Source of the DNA: Anisakis pegreffii
Taxonomy: Eukaryota; Nematoda; Chromadorea; Rhabditida; Anisakidae
Length of the DNA: 64,000 nucleotides
NCBI GenBank assembly: GCA_035041965.1
Contig: JAPYMA010003030.1
Coordinates: 62,001-126,000 of the forward strand
Direction of reading: 5' to 3'
The notes beneath the pieces are model-generated. The model searched no databases. It was not told the origin of the DNA and was given only the letters and a program-made list of their open reading frames with translations. Both the position numbers and the translations under genes were made by a program. Shown in pieces: positions 25,245-39,302 of the stretch (its first letter is position 1; every line of letters starts with the position of its first letter).

Positions 25245-27247
25245 ACGACAAAGCGATTTTCACGAGCGAATTTGTGAACGATCGCCGCGACAAAGCGATT
25301 GCAACGCGAACGAGTGACGACAAATCAAATCAAAGTGATTTTCGAATGAATAAATTCAACTCGTTACAAACAAGAAGATGAAATACCTAGTCGGCGACTG
25401 ATTACAGTGGTAACCAGTAATATTCTGCTGTGAAACGGTGACTGAAAAGTGAAACAGAACGTTGTAAAAAGTATATCACCTCGTATATACATATAAATAA
25501 CAGTACAATTTCTATTCGAAAGCATCATCACATCGCTATATTATCTATCAAACACTCGCATACACACATACACACACACATAGCACACAACATGCCTCAT
25601 ATATGAATACATATTTATATCTCTAATATTATACGTTATGGCCAAATGCCAGCCAATTCGCATTCCACATACTATTCTCTTTTTTATTACCCGCCATTCC
25701 CTCTAGTTCTCTGACTCTCCTCACAACACGTACACTCTTATTCATCGTATTTAAGCGCCAAAATCATTATCCTGCACATCTTAACATATGTACATCTTAA
25801 TAATTTACCTTCGAGCCGTTCTGCACTCTCTTCGTTTTCCGTACTCTTTCAAAAATTACACCTCTACAATCATTTCTGCTGTTGTGTTTTGTTGAAATTC
25901 TGCATCTCTGCTTGATTCCTACCATTTCTATTTTCTCAGCTTTAATTCGTTTTTTTCTTTCGCATTAAAGTAATCTCATAAAATCCACGTTGTTTAATCG
26001 ATGCCATCTGTTGTTTATCGTTCTCGAATCTCTCAGAGTTCCTCACTATTACCAATAAATTCGAAATTGCTTCTATGTCTCCCTCCCACTTCTAATACAC
26101 TAAATTACGCTTCCAACAATACTACATTTTAGTGGAGGATTGATATTTAACGAGAAATGAAACAAGTAAACGAATGAATAATTAACTAATTAACTAATCC
26201 CAACAATACATCCTCAAATAATAGCCAGTAATACTTTTCGAGGATCTACCGCAACGAGCGATTCAATTGCAATCGCACAACGACACGACACGACTCACTG
26301 TGGCGATTCTTCCAAACACGCATCTGCAACCTGCCTTGATTAGCTAATCAAGTGTAAAAATTAGCTAAAAAACTGAAATTCTTACAGTTAGACGTATTCT
26401 TTGAAATATTGAGATATTTTCCAAAGGAACACTGGGTAAAGAAGCTTAAGGAACATGCCCAAAGATTACGAAAATAATGACGATAGCGTCATTGTACCGT
26501 GTTGACCTCATTTCATCCTTCTTATAGCAACATTACGAAAAGTACATTCTTAGATGAAGAGATACAGACGCATTGATTCAACGACAAAAAAGAAGAAGAC
26601 GTTTGGAGACTAGTAATCGTCCGTTGAATGTATAGAGATGGATAGATAGATGTTCTTTCTATATCTTTCACATATCCAACCATCCATCCATCCATCCATC
26701 CTCTTCATCGAGATCAAACACCATCAACGTATCATACCCAAACACAACAGCCACTAAAGCGAGATGATGAATACGCTATTACGAGCACGGACGATCTCCA
26801 ACTCTCTCTGTACCAGCAGCAAACACCTTCTTCTTTAATTCTCTATTACCCATTCGAATAGATCCCTTCAGCGGATAATAACACTTATTCATATCGACAA
26901 CATTAAGCCGATCATTCACTGAATGTACCTGCAGGGATAATTAATTGTATTCATTTGAATAGCCAAAAAAACAAATCGTTCTTATTCCCTAAGAAGACGT
27001 GGAAATCCACGCAGATACATTCAAGACGAAACACAACATGCAGACACACTTCACTCACCCAAACACTATCCAACAGCTAGGTCAAATCATCAACAACGCT
27101 AACCTATAAGCAAGCAAGAACACAAAAAAATGTCTATTCGCACTCGAAAACTCTATCATTTCTACTTCGCATGACACCGAACGGCAGCTCCCAATCCTTC
27201 ATGCGATTAACTGCGGATCCCGGGCCTACAGTTCGGATAAAACTCGC

Positions 27248-27345
27248 CAAGTCATGCCAAGATTTGCCGAACCGAGGGGCCAGGACAATACTTGCCATAC
27301 CGGGCCAAAAGCTTGCCGGGCCCAGCAAATCTTAGCCCATGACTT
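27248..27345. mobile_element. GC-rich inverted repeat, MITE-like
   Basis: CAAGTCATGCCAAGATTTGC on the left is matched by the reverse complement of GCAAATCTTAGCCCATGAC on the right, about 60 bp apart. The loop is GC-rich with GGGCC and CCGGGCC motifs, unlike the flanks. No coding capacity. Target duplications were not resolved. Confidence 0.6.
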
Positions 27346-28691
27346 GACTGGCTCGGCCAGGAACCAGCATTTCTATCATCCCTTTTTGACCGTACTTCAT
27401 TCAACCATCTTCAGTATCCTAATGGCTCCCATGCGTCAAATGCTTTTATTTTCAAAAAGTTGACGCATATTCACGTAAAGAAAGTACGGATGACTTGAAT
27501 AGGATCCCAAAAGACTCGGAATCTGTAAAAGACCAAAAAAAAACAATTAAAGGGCATCCGAGTTACAGACCATAAGGATGAAATTATGCTGAACGAACGA
27601 AGGACTGCTGCTGCTTATTGTTAGTCACCGCATGAATGTGCATCAAACCCTTCCCTGACTGTTTCAGGAGCAAACAAAAAAAAAACAAATATTAACGAAT
27701 CATTCTCGAATTGTACCTCAATGAAGCTTACGCTTGACATTATGAAACATGCAAATTGACTAATATCACACATACTCTCATACATCAAAAAACAAGAAGA
27801 AGAAGAAAATCATTCGAAATACGTTTTGCAGAAATGTGTCGAAAAATACTTCAAAGAGGTTTTTAAGAAACCAACGACGAAATAACTGGAAAGCGCTGAT
27901 TGTGAATTGAATACAATAATAACGATTCATTTATACAACAGTTTCAGTACTCAAATTTATCATTTTCATTCTATCACAAACACAAAATCAAGTCAACTCA
28001 AATCAAATCAGTCAATACCAATGGCATCAACATCTTCATATCAAATCAGTTGAACACATACATTATTATTATTATCATTATTGCATATCTATTGCTCATT
28101 CCAATCAATTTGCAATATAAAAATTGAATTTCTACAAAGCAATCCAAAAAATATGATATTCATCGTCCAATCAATCGCTCGCACACACGAAACACAAACC
28201 AAACAGACAAAATTCGTAACCACTTAACTAAAATTTCTGAAGATTCTCTTCTGCAAAAGAAACACCTCACAAAATCCATTAAGTTCATCGCATACATGTA
28301 CATTTTTTCAATTCGCTTCCAACTTGAAACATTTCATACAATCATCAAAAATCAAATTCATTGAAATTACCATTGAAAATACCGCAAAAAGTCGCCAAAA
28401 CTTTAGCATATATCAATCAAATCATTGAAATATTACAAAAATTGGTTAATAAAGAACTGATTCATGACGAAAATGAACGCTCCAATCCATTCATATCAAC
28501 AAATTAATACTCGAATATTGAAACGACTAAATGTTAAAATTAAATTCCTCCATACAAAGTAGCCCAACTTCCCGATAAAAAGTCATTCAAAATAGACATA
28601 AACTGCTTCATCGGTAGAATATTAATCCATTAATGCCATGACAAATCCACTGATCATTGACAGTCCATCCTCTGCCTGCCAACTCAATAAT

Positions 28692-28835
28692 CCAAGTTAG
28701 AATCTCTTAAAAGCAGATGATTTGCCAACGCTGTTTTCCTTAGCTGCGAGGAAAGAAGGATGTCAAGAAGAGAAGAATGTGATACTGGTGATAACGGAGA
28801 TTTATAAACTCATAATGAGTTATTGCTGATTAACT
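28692..28835 (+). repeat. Dispersed repeat, family D, copy 2
   Basis: Same ordered blocks as the copy at 19,482-19,625: AAGTTAGAAT, CAGATGATT, GAAGAATGTGATA and TAATGAGTT, with scattered substitutions and small indels. Confidence 0.7.
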
Positions 28836-29770
28836 GAGTGAATAGTGCTCGATAATCCCTCTTTATCAGCTACTTTGAAAACTTTTTTTTTTCGATAAGT
28901 AGGCACTAATGGATTAACGTCGTTATAATCAAAACGTGATCACATTATTGATGTTCTAAACGTGATTTAACATCATTCGAGAATGAGTACAAATAAGAGC
29001 ACACGTACAATAAAATGGATTATCAATCAGAAGTAACAGTATCGTCGGTAATCAGTTGACAATTTAAGTTTCCATTTCAACGTGACAAATTGAAATTAAG
29101 CGTGAGAGAATTCAATAAATAACCCATACGTTAACATATTATCGTGGATAATACACCTCATTCAATCAGCCATTTTATTCGAATGATAGCAGTGAATTCG
29201 TTGACGAATATGAATGTATGAATGAACGAAAATCTATTCAGAAAGACAGAGTGATATTACATTGGCAGACACTACATAATCACATTGCAACGAAACTTTC
29301 ATACGATATAATTCACGGAAACAAAAAAATTTTATAGAACCTAAGTTTTGAAGGAAACATTGACAACTCTCGAACATCCTATACAAAAATTATTTCAAGT
29401 AACAAAGTCCCAATCAAAACATTCATAACGTTTTCACATTCATATCATCAAATTATTTATCACTTTCGTACGATCGAATATTCCATACATTCAACATAAA
29501 GCGAACTCATGTAACCAGAATAAGTTTTTAAAAGGAAAGCAATCTTCAAATCTGAACCACCGAGTAAAATTTTCATCTCAAAGCAGAATCAAAGTCAGTC
29601 AACTTTCAGTAGTAAACTTGATATAATACAGATAAAAATGAACTACAGACGAATGTCTGAACGTAAAGTGTAGAAGAGATGAAGGTATAACGTGCTAAGA
29701 GGCTTTGATGATCGATTCAAATAGGACAGAATAGAAAGTTATCTCATTAGTCATTCGAGTATTTGATCAG

Positions 29771-29776
29771 TTTATT
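29771..29776 (-). promoter_or_regulatory. Candidate polyadenylation signal of the OTUD3 gene
   Basis: AATAAA on the minus strand, about 190 bases after the OTUD3 stop codon. It is the nearest exact match I noticed. Confidence 0.35.
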
Positions 29777-29965
29777 TTCTTGGAAGAGAGAAGACTAAAC
29801 TGAACGGAAGATTAATAACACCATGTGCTAGGATACAGCGAGAGAGGAGGACAGGATGAGAAGATACAAAATGGTGAAATGAATAAATTTTTGAATTCAT
29901 CAATCATAATCGTGAATTGAATTAGTCCTCATAACCACAGCAATATCAATACAAATCATATCCGC

Positions 29966-32900
29966 TTAAAGAGTCAAAAATCGGATATCGCCTTCCAACG
30001 ATGTTTCCCAGTCACTTGCGGCAGTTGTTTCCTCTCTCATTCTATTATTCGAAGTTGTTCTATTAGCAGTGGTATTCAATCTTGATTTAGATCTCGATGA
30101 TTTGTTACTATTTGTATTCGCATTTCTTGGTGTCAATTTCTCTTGACGACCAACACTTGACTGCAATTTACATCATTCATTAGCGATTATTTATTATTCA
30201 ATCGAGCCAATTCTGACAAAAAGTTCGTTGATTCGACCAAATTAATTATTCATTATTCGTAGATGTAACTTGACGACCAAAATTTGACTAATTTTTCCCA
30301 GAACTTGCTAACGAAGAGAACTAAATATGCGAATGAAGTGAGTCTACTAATAAAAAAACGATAGAGCAAAAATCAACTCTGACTGTACGAGAATTTTGTT
30401 GTATGGCTGTACGAGAACGTGATGACTGTCTTCTATTTACAAATCTCAACGGAACACCCATTCTATCCTCGTTATGCACATTCACATCGAGATCACCACA
30501 CGGATCTGCTGAGATACGATGACATCTCTCTTTAATTACGGATCACTATCAAATTCATTACAATCACTGTGCATTGCTATTACTATCCTTAGCATTTTAT
30601 TTATTTAATCAGCAAATCAAACTCATTACGAGTTTATGCCTCTCTGTTATCACCAATATCACTAATATCACATTCTTCCTTCCTTGGTATTCTTATCATT
30701 ATTATCCTTTATTACTGTTAGAATTATCATCATTGTTATTATGATTGCCATTACACGACATCATTACTACCCTTCCTTACTGTTCATACTCACCGAAATC
30801 ACCCGTCCTCTCGCCACAACTTCGCGATTTCTATCTTTGAACATATTTCAAACACAATATCACGCGATAAAATCTTCACTGCGAACTCATACGAACAATT
30901 CAAATCGCCCCGCACAGGCACTTACACCCCCAGTCTCACTTCTACTCGTTAACGTACTCTTCCCATTATCGTCCATACTCTTCAGCAAATACACTTACGA
31001 TTCCGTTACAATAATACGAAAATGTTCGCTTTAAACAACTGCAAATAAACAAATAAAATAATCAAGTAGATACGTTTCTGTTGTCTGTCAATAACCGAAT
31101 CCGAATGGCTCGTAATGGTTGCACTCTTCTTGTCCATTGGTTCAATAATAATCGCGAGTGATAATAAATAATCAACTGTTTGATCCACATCTCCATTGTT
31201 ATCGATGAACGCTTCGGTTGCCAATACAGCATCTTTACAGCCACTTCTTAACATCACCTAAAATTCCATCATAACAACCACAATCGCAATAACAACAAAT
31301 AAATAAACAACTAACTAAGAAAATAAGAAAACAATAAGATAAACAAATAAGAAAAATAAGAAATAAATAAGAAAGAAAACAAATAAGAAACAATCTCACA
31401 ATAAGAAAATAACAAAACGTAAATAAGAAAACAAATAATCTCATAATCAGTCACCTCTTCAAGTAAAATCGAGAATTCGTCATCCTCATTATGCATAAAA
31501 CTGGATCTAACATCATTGATACGATTAATGGTGTCATTATTATGATGATGAATAGAGGGTTGAGATGAGTTGATAGTCGACGATGATAAATAATTGACTT
31601 GTTTTGGATGTTTATGAGTTGTTGTATTCGAAAATTTCACGTGCGACTGAATCGGGGAAGTTGATGTGCAAATGGTTTGTGTCGATGTACAACACGGTAC
31701 TTCTGTGCTACCCTTAAATCAAAACAACGACATCAAAAAGCAAAAATAATATCACTCTCAAAACGATAATATCAACACAGTAGCAACAGTAATAATGAAC
31801 AAAAACAACGAAAACAATACAAACGAATGATTCGATCAAGACGAACCGTAATTTGTGATACAATTCTAATATGCGGCGGTGTGTTATCAATATCTCCAGA
31901 TCGTCTCACGCTCGAATAATGCTCTCCGTTGTGATAAGACAAATGCAACTCAATGCTATCATTATTGTCGCTATTATCAGCACCTTCGATATGCCACAAT
32001 GGACTGTTCAATTGATGTATGACTATATTCACTTTATGCAATCGTGCAAATGCCACTAAAGCATCTTGTCCTGCATACGTTCCCGGACGACTTAAATTCT
32101 CAACTGAAACGAAACATTTTCTTCCAATATTATTCTCTTCTCTTCGTTGCTCTATTGAAAGTCATATGATTTTTTTTTCAAAATTCTCAAAACATATAAA
32201 AAACGAATCAATAATGATGAATAATAAAGTAAACACCCAATGCAAATAACACAAACATATCAAACTGATATATTTATATATTAGTTTTGAATGCAGACAA
32301 TTGACGCTGTGCTTGTTCAGTTACTAAGCAACGTTCATCTCATATTATATTGACTTCATGCTCAACATTGGCACATTCAATCAATCTTATTATTCATTTA
32401 CTTCTCCATCTCAAATACTTTGCAAAAAATATTACATCTTGTATGAGAACGAAACAGATATCACATCGATGAAAATATTGCTTGTAAGTTGAGAAGAATC
32501 AAACAAAAAACCACGCCACTAACCATATCGCTCAAAAGGAACATCAATGAAAGGTTCGAAGTGATGTCGGTGTGCAATCATGTAATGCACTGTTTCAATT
32601 CTATGCTTTAAATGATTCATTGAATGTCCTTCCAATTGATCACCTAACGCTCTGAAATTCATTATCATTCATCACTAAAATCACATCATCACTATTTATT
32701 CCTTCCAAATAAGAACAAACAACTGTTAAGAAACATACACATCAAGAGCTATCTTACCAATAACAATAAGAAATATCAAAACATGAATACCTGAAGAGGC
32801 AGTTCCCGTCCCCAGGAATATCTCGTATTGTAAGACCATAACAGTTCAGTTGTGCACGTAACGGACCAACATCATACACCTTACCAGCACCCCTACTACA

Positions 32901-33184
32901 GCTTGCATTCGTATTCTAAAATTTGCCAGTTGATATTCTCACCAGTGCCCCTACTACAACAAAATAATGCTAATTGTAAGTAAATTCTAAAATCCAACCT
33001 CCTCCCTGCCCTAAAAAACAAAAAAATTTCCATAAACTCTTACCTGATCTTTGTGTTTCGCTGTTTTAGACTGCCAATTTTGGTTCTCTTGTTTGTAATT
33101 CGACTCGATTGGTTTATTAAAATTTGGTGGTTTATGTTTTTTGGCGCTAGCATCCTCTAATGAATATTCTTTCTTACGAGCCAT
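29966..33184 (-). CDS. OTUD3: OTU domain deubiquitinase, OTUD3 orthologue
   Basis: Cysteine protease that removes ubiquitin from substrates. Eight exons join in phase: 33184-33044, 32915-32791, 32651-32524, 32103-31847, 31712-31455, 31257-31074, 30508-30384 and 30160-29966, giving 470 residues (human OTUD3 has 398). I chose the ATG of [11 protein letters not shown]; an upstream in-frame Met lies across an acceptor-like sequence. The lysine-rich N-terminus precedes the OTU fold. The catalytic loop [11 protein letters not shown] has Asp83 and Cys86 and spans an intron. [42 protein letters not shown] and [14 protein letters not shown] follow, then [12 protein letters not shown] with catalytic His193. 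A Ser/Thr/His-rich linker leads to a UBA-like helix bundle (about residues 304-340, [20 protein letters not shown]), as in OTUD3. The tail is basic. The donor of the exon ending at 30,384 (GTCAGA) is weak; GTTGAT six bases on would also keep phase. Confidence 0.93.
30608..30700 (-). repeat. Dispersed repeat, family D, copy 3 (OTUD3 intron)
   Basis: On the minus strand this partial copy reads AGGAAGGAAGAATGTGATA, then GGTGATAACAGAGAGGC and TAATGAGTT, matching the two plus-strand copies. It lies in the sixth intron of the OTUD3 gene. Confidence 0.65.
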
Positions 33185-34744
33185 CTTCTTCAGACAATTA
33201 AATATACAATTATATATGTTCAACTGAAACTAAAATTCAGAAATGATTAAAGCATTCAAAAAAATCACAATACCAAAAGCATAACAAGAGTGAAACGATG
33301 CTCATATTGATCAAATGAAGCAACAATGATCACTGAAAATATTTCGATGCGTATCATTCGGTAACACGTCCACGAACGTAAAACAAACAAACTAATTATA
33401 AACGAGTATAACTCGAACACAAACTAATTGAAAATAATATGAACGTTTAAATAAATATACATACAAATCGAAACACGACAACTGTTCTCAGCGAAATGAA
33501 AACATATCTAAGGAATGTCTATCCGTCAAGTTGAATTTGCACAATGCACTCATACATTAGTGAATATTTGAAAATAACTGTTACGAATAAACACTCAAGA
33601 ATGCGCACTTTCTAAATGATTTGATGCACTTTAACCGTCCAGGTTTTTGATCATCTATTATGGATAGAGTTTATCGTTAGACTAGACTAATCAAATGCCT
33701 ATCGTTATTAAACACAAAAACAAGTCTGACCTATAAAGGAGGATCGTTAAAAAACTTCACATAAATCCAGCAAATGTACGTATGAAATCAAATAAATTTT
33801 CCTAAGTGCTTGCCGTTGCCTAGATAAAACGGAAATTTAAAATGCAAATGCTAAGGCAAAATGCATATCATTTAAGTGAATAAGTGAATGAATATAAAAT
33901 GAAAAATTATTTGAACTTTCCGTTGGTTTCAATCAATGAATGAAAGGAGAATAAGCAAAGTATTACGACTTATAAAATAAAGCAGCGTAATCTATCTCAA
34001 TTCAGTTACAATCGTTTACGAGTATAAACACGAAACCTGTACTGGAACAGAGGAGAAATGTACAGCAAGAATATTGGTTTATTCGTTAACGCTGTCGAAT
34101 GTTTAAGTTAAGTTCAGTGTTGCTGTAACGATTCTGACGTGATGATACGGATGCTGGTGTGGTAAATAACAGTAGTAATAATAATGGTACTCATTTTGAT
34201 GGCTGAAACAGAAAGAACAGAACGTGTTTATTGTGTCGTTTCACTGCCACATTGAATCCAATCAAATGTTCTCAAATGTTTCTCGTCGTTGTTCGTCATG
34301 TCTGAACTGGGCGATAACAACAACAACAACAAATACACTGAATTACACAATATGATGTAACTGAAGTAAGTCACTTTTGAATTCAGCTGATCGTATATGT
34401 CATCAAGAGAAGTAGAAGAAGCAGTGCGGCAGCAGTATGCTGGGCACTGTTGCCGATGCATCATCCGTTGTGTTCATTAAATAACACAACATAACATCCG
34501 CCATCTCTTCTCCACTTCCATATCATATGCTCACATCTCAACAACAATCAATCTCTATTTCCAACCGAGCAACCGTATCGCTCTAATGCGAACTCGTACG
34601 AACACTGCAAATCACTCTCGAGTGTCATTTACACACTTTTGCTGAGTTCTGATTAAACAAACATCTGAAGATGTCACTTATCAAAATTAGCTGTGGACGT
34701 TATTAAAACTATTACTATATTGCTGCGCATGAAAAATTAATTAC

Positions 34745-34885
34745 TCGGTTACGTTCGGTTGGCCTGTTCGCCTAGCCAGCGGGGTGGCGTAAATTGAGGC
34801 TAAAACAATGCGCACGGAAACACGAGCAATGTGGCCAGCAACGTCGCAAACGTTTGATAGTCTGGCCAATCCAGGTAAAATCCAG
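34745..34885 (+). repeat. Dispersed repeat, family C, copy 2
   Basis: Contains GGCTAAAACAATGCGCACGG, then GTGGCCAGCAACGT, CAAACGTTTGATAG and CAATCCAGGTAA. It is the fullest copy, with an extra upstream part (GTTGGCCTGTTCGCCTAGCC) shared with the reversed copy at 40.3 kb. Confidence 0.7.
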
Positions 34886-35626
34886 GTGTTGCTATATAAA
34901 CTTCATCTGATAACAATGGTGATACGTTAGGTAATGAACACAACAATATTATGATAATGAGTATGAATAAACGAACAGAGTGAATAAATGGAAGAGTTAG
35001 ACCTATAGGATCCAGTAACTCAGATCAGGATGATTATTGGAACAAAATAATTGATATTCATAGATACATAGCATTACCCGTTGATAGGAAGCTAACCTGA
35101 AGTGGAACTTCACAGAAACGACCCAGTGAAAATCGATGAAAATTTTGCGTAGAAACTGGAATTTGACGTACACATGCTCCTGAAATCCAGGCCAAATATC
35201 TGATCGGCGATCGAACATACCTATTTAACCGCCCACTAAAAAGGATTAAGCGCAGTCGTTTAATGACCCGGTCTCCGCGCGGGGAACACTTTTTTGGTTC
35301 GGTTCACATGGCTGGCGTGATTTTTGCAAATATTTTTTAAAAAATAATAAAATCCCTGTTCGTGCTATCAGAAAAATCTTGCACTTTGAAAGTATTAGTG
35401 AAAGAAGATTTTTGGTCAACTGAAGTTAATCCGTTGAGAAGCAGTTCATGTCATTATTTGTTTGTTTGCATTTCAGGAGCGCATCGCATCGTTCATCTTA
35501 TCAATTTAATGCGCTTATAAAGACTTAAGAAATGAAACCGTACCTATTTAATACAATATTTATTCGTCGTAAATAGTGTTTGCAAAATATCGACCATTTT
35601 TTCAATATCGAAATCGATATCAATAC

Positions 35627-35663
35627 CGTTATCGTATCGTTTTTCAGTACCGATACGATAACG
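35627..35663. repeat. Perfect 13-bp hairpin
   Basis: CGTTATCGTATCG is followed after 11 bases by its exact reverse complement, CGATACGATAACG. Flanks carry more CGATAT motifs (35,589-35,620), so this is probably the core of a degenerate inverted-repeat element and not a lone terminator-like hairpin. Confidence 0.7.
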
Positions 35664-36399
35664 ATGTTGAAAAGCAACTTTTGAACTGCAGACATGTGAC
35701 TTGTTCAACACATTCTTTTTGATCCAGTATGTTCATAAGTATTTAGAAAACAATTTATTTAACAAACCACTCACGAAAGCTCGAGAAATCCAACAAAAAA
35801 TACAACAAATAACAAAAATGGGTATGATTCATGCTCCAGTCGTGATGATATCAAATTAACTTAAAATGACTATTATGAACATCGGAAATACCGTGAATAT
35901 CGACACCACGAATCCCGAGATCGGCATCGCTTTTCTAATACCACTATTTGGTATTACCCAGATCTCGTGCTAACAATAATCGTAAACAATTAAATCGCTC
36001 CTCAAATAGTACTGAATCGCCATGATAATCTTTGCATTCACCTTTAGAAAGTGGCATTTGTTTCACAATATTACTTCTTGCCTTCGAATGCACCTCAACT
36101 CATCCAAACGAGAGCCCTTCTGGGCCTCATCTTTGAGGATGCAACAAACTTTTGTGATACCCATAGCCATTTCACCTCGATAGGTTTGTAATCAAGGCGG
36201 CATGTGTTTACGGTATGTTGAAGGAAGCATGAAATGAAGAATTACAATACAACCGTCACATTAACAACTTAACATCATCATGGAGCAAGGGTCCCCATAA
36301 GGAGGAATACAACCATTTTAGGTAATTTGAGGGTACTAGGGGAATAATGGAGCGGATCGGGAAATTAGCTTCCACGTTATGCGTGAAAGTAAATTATTG

Positions 36400-36475
36400 T
36401 AGCGGGAGGAGGGGGAAGGGGAGTACGACAACCTACCAGACCATCGAAGGGTATGGGGACCACTGTCATCAAGAG
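36400..36475. repeat. G-rich dispersed repeat, copy 1
   Basis: GGGAGGAGGGGGAAGGGGAG followed by ACGACAACCTACCAGACCA, AAGGGTAT and GGGGACCACT. The same order, with changes, occurs at 61,085-61,160. Confidence 0.5.
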
Positions 36476-38860
36476 TTTTAAGCGAAAAGTTGGTCACCTA
36501 TTCGAATGATGATCAAATATAATTTTGTATGAAATCGTTGCAGAATTGACTGCAGAATTGACTCTTGACCTGATCTTAAGAGCTCCAAGGAGTAATTATA
36601 TGTTTTTGCTGGTGAGTGGGATAAGAGGGGGGGGTGATAATTCCACTTCTATTTATTAGTGCAATACATTGTGAAAACCGGATGCAGCCAATGCCAAAGT
36701 TTAGAGAAGCTAGGCCGATTTGTGCCTTCACTCCTCCCGCGTGAGCATAGGTTTATCGCAAAATGAAAGATGAGAAAAACATGACATTTGAAGAAAAAAT
36801 AATGATCATATTTCTAAACACATCAAAAATTTTGATTTTTATCTGTTTTTTTTCGTTGTTGTGAAAGTTTTGTTAAAGATGTTATGTAATAATGATGGAG
36901 AAAAAGTTGATTTAATCAAAATCAGTTTCTTTTGTAAAACGGAAAAAAATGTTTTCAATAAATAGTTGCTAAAATATCGATCGCTGAATGAGATCAACTG
37001 CATGGAAACGAAATAGTAGAAGAATGCAGCTGTCATGTGCTTGTTCATATCATCAAGTGTTTTCGATGATGAATCGTGACTTGATTTAATGCTTTGAAAT
37101 CGACACGAAGAAAATGCAACCGAAAACTTTTTGTGCAAAAGTCGCCTCTGATACGACAAATTTGATGTGAATTTCCGATTCAATGTTCAAAAACTGACTT
37201 ATAAAGCGTTGCATATTGCTTGACTTTTTCGGCAGTGCTCAATTGATCGTGAATATACTCGCAAACGATTGCGTTCATTGTTCTTTTAGAAGCAAATATA
37301 GATTCTTACGCTAGACGAATGAAACACAATTAAATATTTTTATCTTATTGAAAGCTTTGAAGCATTCAATTAATGTTTGAAGCATCATTTTACTTGTTGC
37401 ATTTATCAAATCATCGATTCTGACGTCGATGATGTTGCTAGGGAATTGTTTAGTGAAACGAAGCAGTCGATAGTATTAATTACTCAATATCAAGTAATCG
37501 AAGCAGTAACCGATAATATTTAGCGAAGCGAAGTAACCTGTAATATTCGAGTGAACCTCATGAGAGCACACTAATTGTAAGAGCAATAACATTTGCGAAG
37601 TTCATGTAATATAACCTATCATCAGTCATAATCTTAACTGCAATCCTCTTCTGATTCTGCATCTAATTACTAAATCACTGCAGTATAAAGTACATTTTCA
37701 ACAAAACGTTTTATAGTTTTGTTCATTCGCATACATTTTCCTTTTTTTTAATTCCTTCCTACACACGTCATATTTGATTTCAACAAACTGATCACACAGA
37801 ACCATTTTTTCCCGTAAAATTCTAAAACTCCATTGATTAAACAATCGTTGAAGCGTTGAAGCAATAGATATTGATAAGAATATTAAGAAAAAGATGCTAG
37901 AGCAGAATTTTTGAGGCGGTGTTCTTAAGACGATGCAGATGCCGATGACGATGACGGGTTGATTGCGTTTGCATATTCTGAAATTTGTTTATAGTACATT
38001 CATGAAAGTGTTTGTACTATGACATCAACGGGTTTTTTTGCATTTGGGAATGCTATTTGTTTGCCGAACTTCTTTGAGCGAAAAAAGAAATGTTTAAAAA
38101 AATTATTCATTTGAAATGTTCTTTGATGCAGTTGCAGAATGAAGTTGCAGAATAAGAAGTGATGCAGTTTCGATAGAATTTGATCCTGCGTTGATCAACA
38201 ACAATTGAATGGAATTGTAAACAATCTGAGCGCGATTGTTCAGACAAACAATACGAAGGAAATTGGACGTATTATAGAGCTTTTTTGTGGCAGTAATGAG
38301 TTGAACCTCCTACGGACTTTTAGTTTTTGTGAAACTTTTGAATGAAAAGAAATTGCGTTTGTCGAAGAGAATGGTGAATCGCTTGAAATTTGAGTAGCTT
38401 TAATTGAAAACGAGTTATGAAGTGAATTCTGAATAAATGAATTGGACAGTAAAATTCTTGTAGCGAATAATCAAACAGTGAAAACTGCAAATGTTTGATT
38501 GACAGTGGATTGTTTAGGCAATAAGCTGACAGATTTAGTGACTCATGTATTCCTCAGGAGGATCAGTCACTGAGGAAATATTTGGTGGGATAGTCTGACG
38601 GAATGAATCTGATTGAAAGGTATCCACGATATCGATAAATAAACGAATGAGATGAATGAATCGAAGAAGATTTAATTAATAAAGTTGATCGATTCTCAAC
38701 TGTGCATCATTCCTGACGACCTATTGGCGCTGGGCAAACCGTCCGGAATTCAATGAATTCACTCGTCATTTAATCGCTGTTTTATCATTTTTGTTATTTC
38801 CATTAATTTAATAACTACTGCCATTATAATTGTTATTGCTAACGATTATTATTAATTACT

Positions 38861-39302
38861 AAAGTTGATCGTACTGATATATGATTTAATAGTCCTTTAG
38901 TATAACAGTTCAATTAAGCTAGTTTAAGCGATCAAGGATAAAGATATTAAAGTTGATCGTACTGATATATGGTTTAATAGTCCTTGAATATAAACAATTC
39001 AATTAAGTAATCAAGGATAAAGATATTAAAGTTGGTCGTACTAATTTACGGTCTAATAGTCCTTGAATATAACAATTCAATTAAGCAATCTAGTTTAAGC
39101 TTTAGTGACTCATGTATTTAGCTGACAGATTTAGTGATTTAGTGACTGACAGATTTGAATTGTTATATTCAAGGACTATTAAACCGTATATTAGTACGAC
39201 CAACTTTAATATCGTTATCCTTGAATGCAATATTTGTACTAATATACGGTTTAATAGTCCTTGAATATAACAATTCAATTAAGCAATCAAGGATAAAGAT
39301 AT
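38861..39302. repeat. Direct and inverted repeat cluster, unit about 75-88 bp
   Basis: Three direct units start near 38,861, 38,949 and 39,027. An inverted copy follows at about 39,152-39,222 and a fourth direct copy at about 39,236-39,302. The unit core is AAGTTGATCGTACTGATATA, then GGTTTAATAGTCCTTGAATA, CAATTCAATTAAG and CAAGGATAAAGAT. A CAGATTTAGTGACTCATGTA motif recurs at 38,530 and around 39,103-39,150. Confidence 0.85.

Larger units (their letters stand above)
25245..29965. other. Intergenic DNA, 25.2-30.0 kb
   Basis: No gene recognised on either strand. It contains a CA-rich microsatellite (about 25,560-25,600), an ATCC microsatellite (about 26,682-26,702), a GC-rich inverted repeat at 27,248-27,345 and a family D repeat at 28,692-28,835. 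The rest is AT-rich single-copy-looking sequence. The 3' end of the OTUD3 transcript runs into its right edge. Confidence 0.5.

Noticed and set aside
34395..34464. Leu-rich stretch (AALLLLLLMTYTIS-like) as a signal-peptide exon
   Set aside because: That reading frame has no ATG; the ATG-started frame is not hydrophobic, and no downstream exon was seen.
34745..34885. tRNA gene or clear tRNA-derived SINE
   Set aside because: Only a loose A-box-like segment; no B box and no cloverleaf could be drawn.
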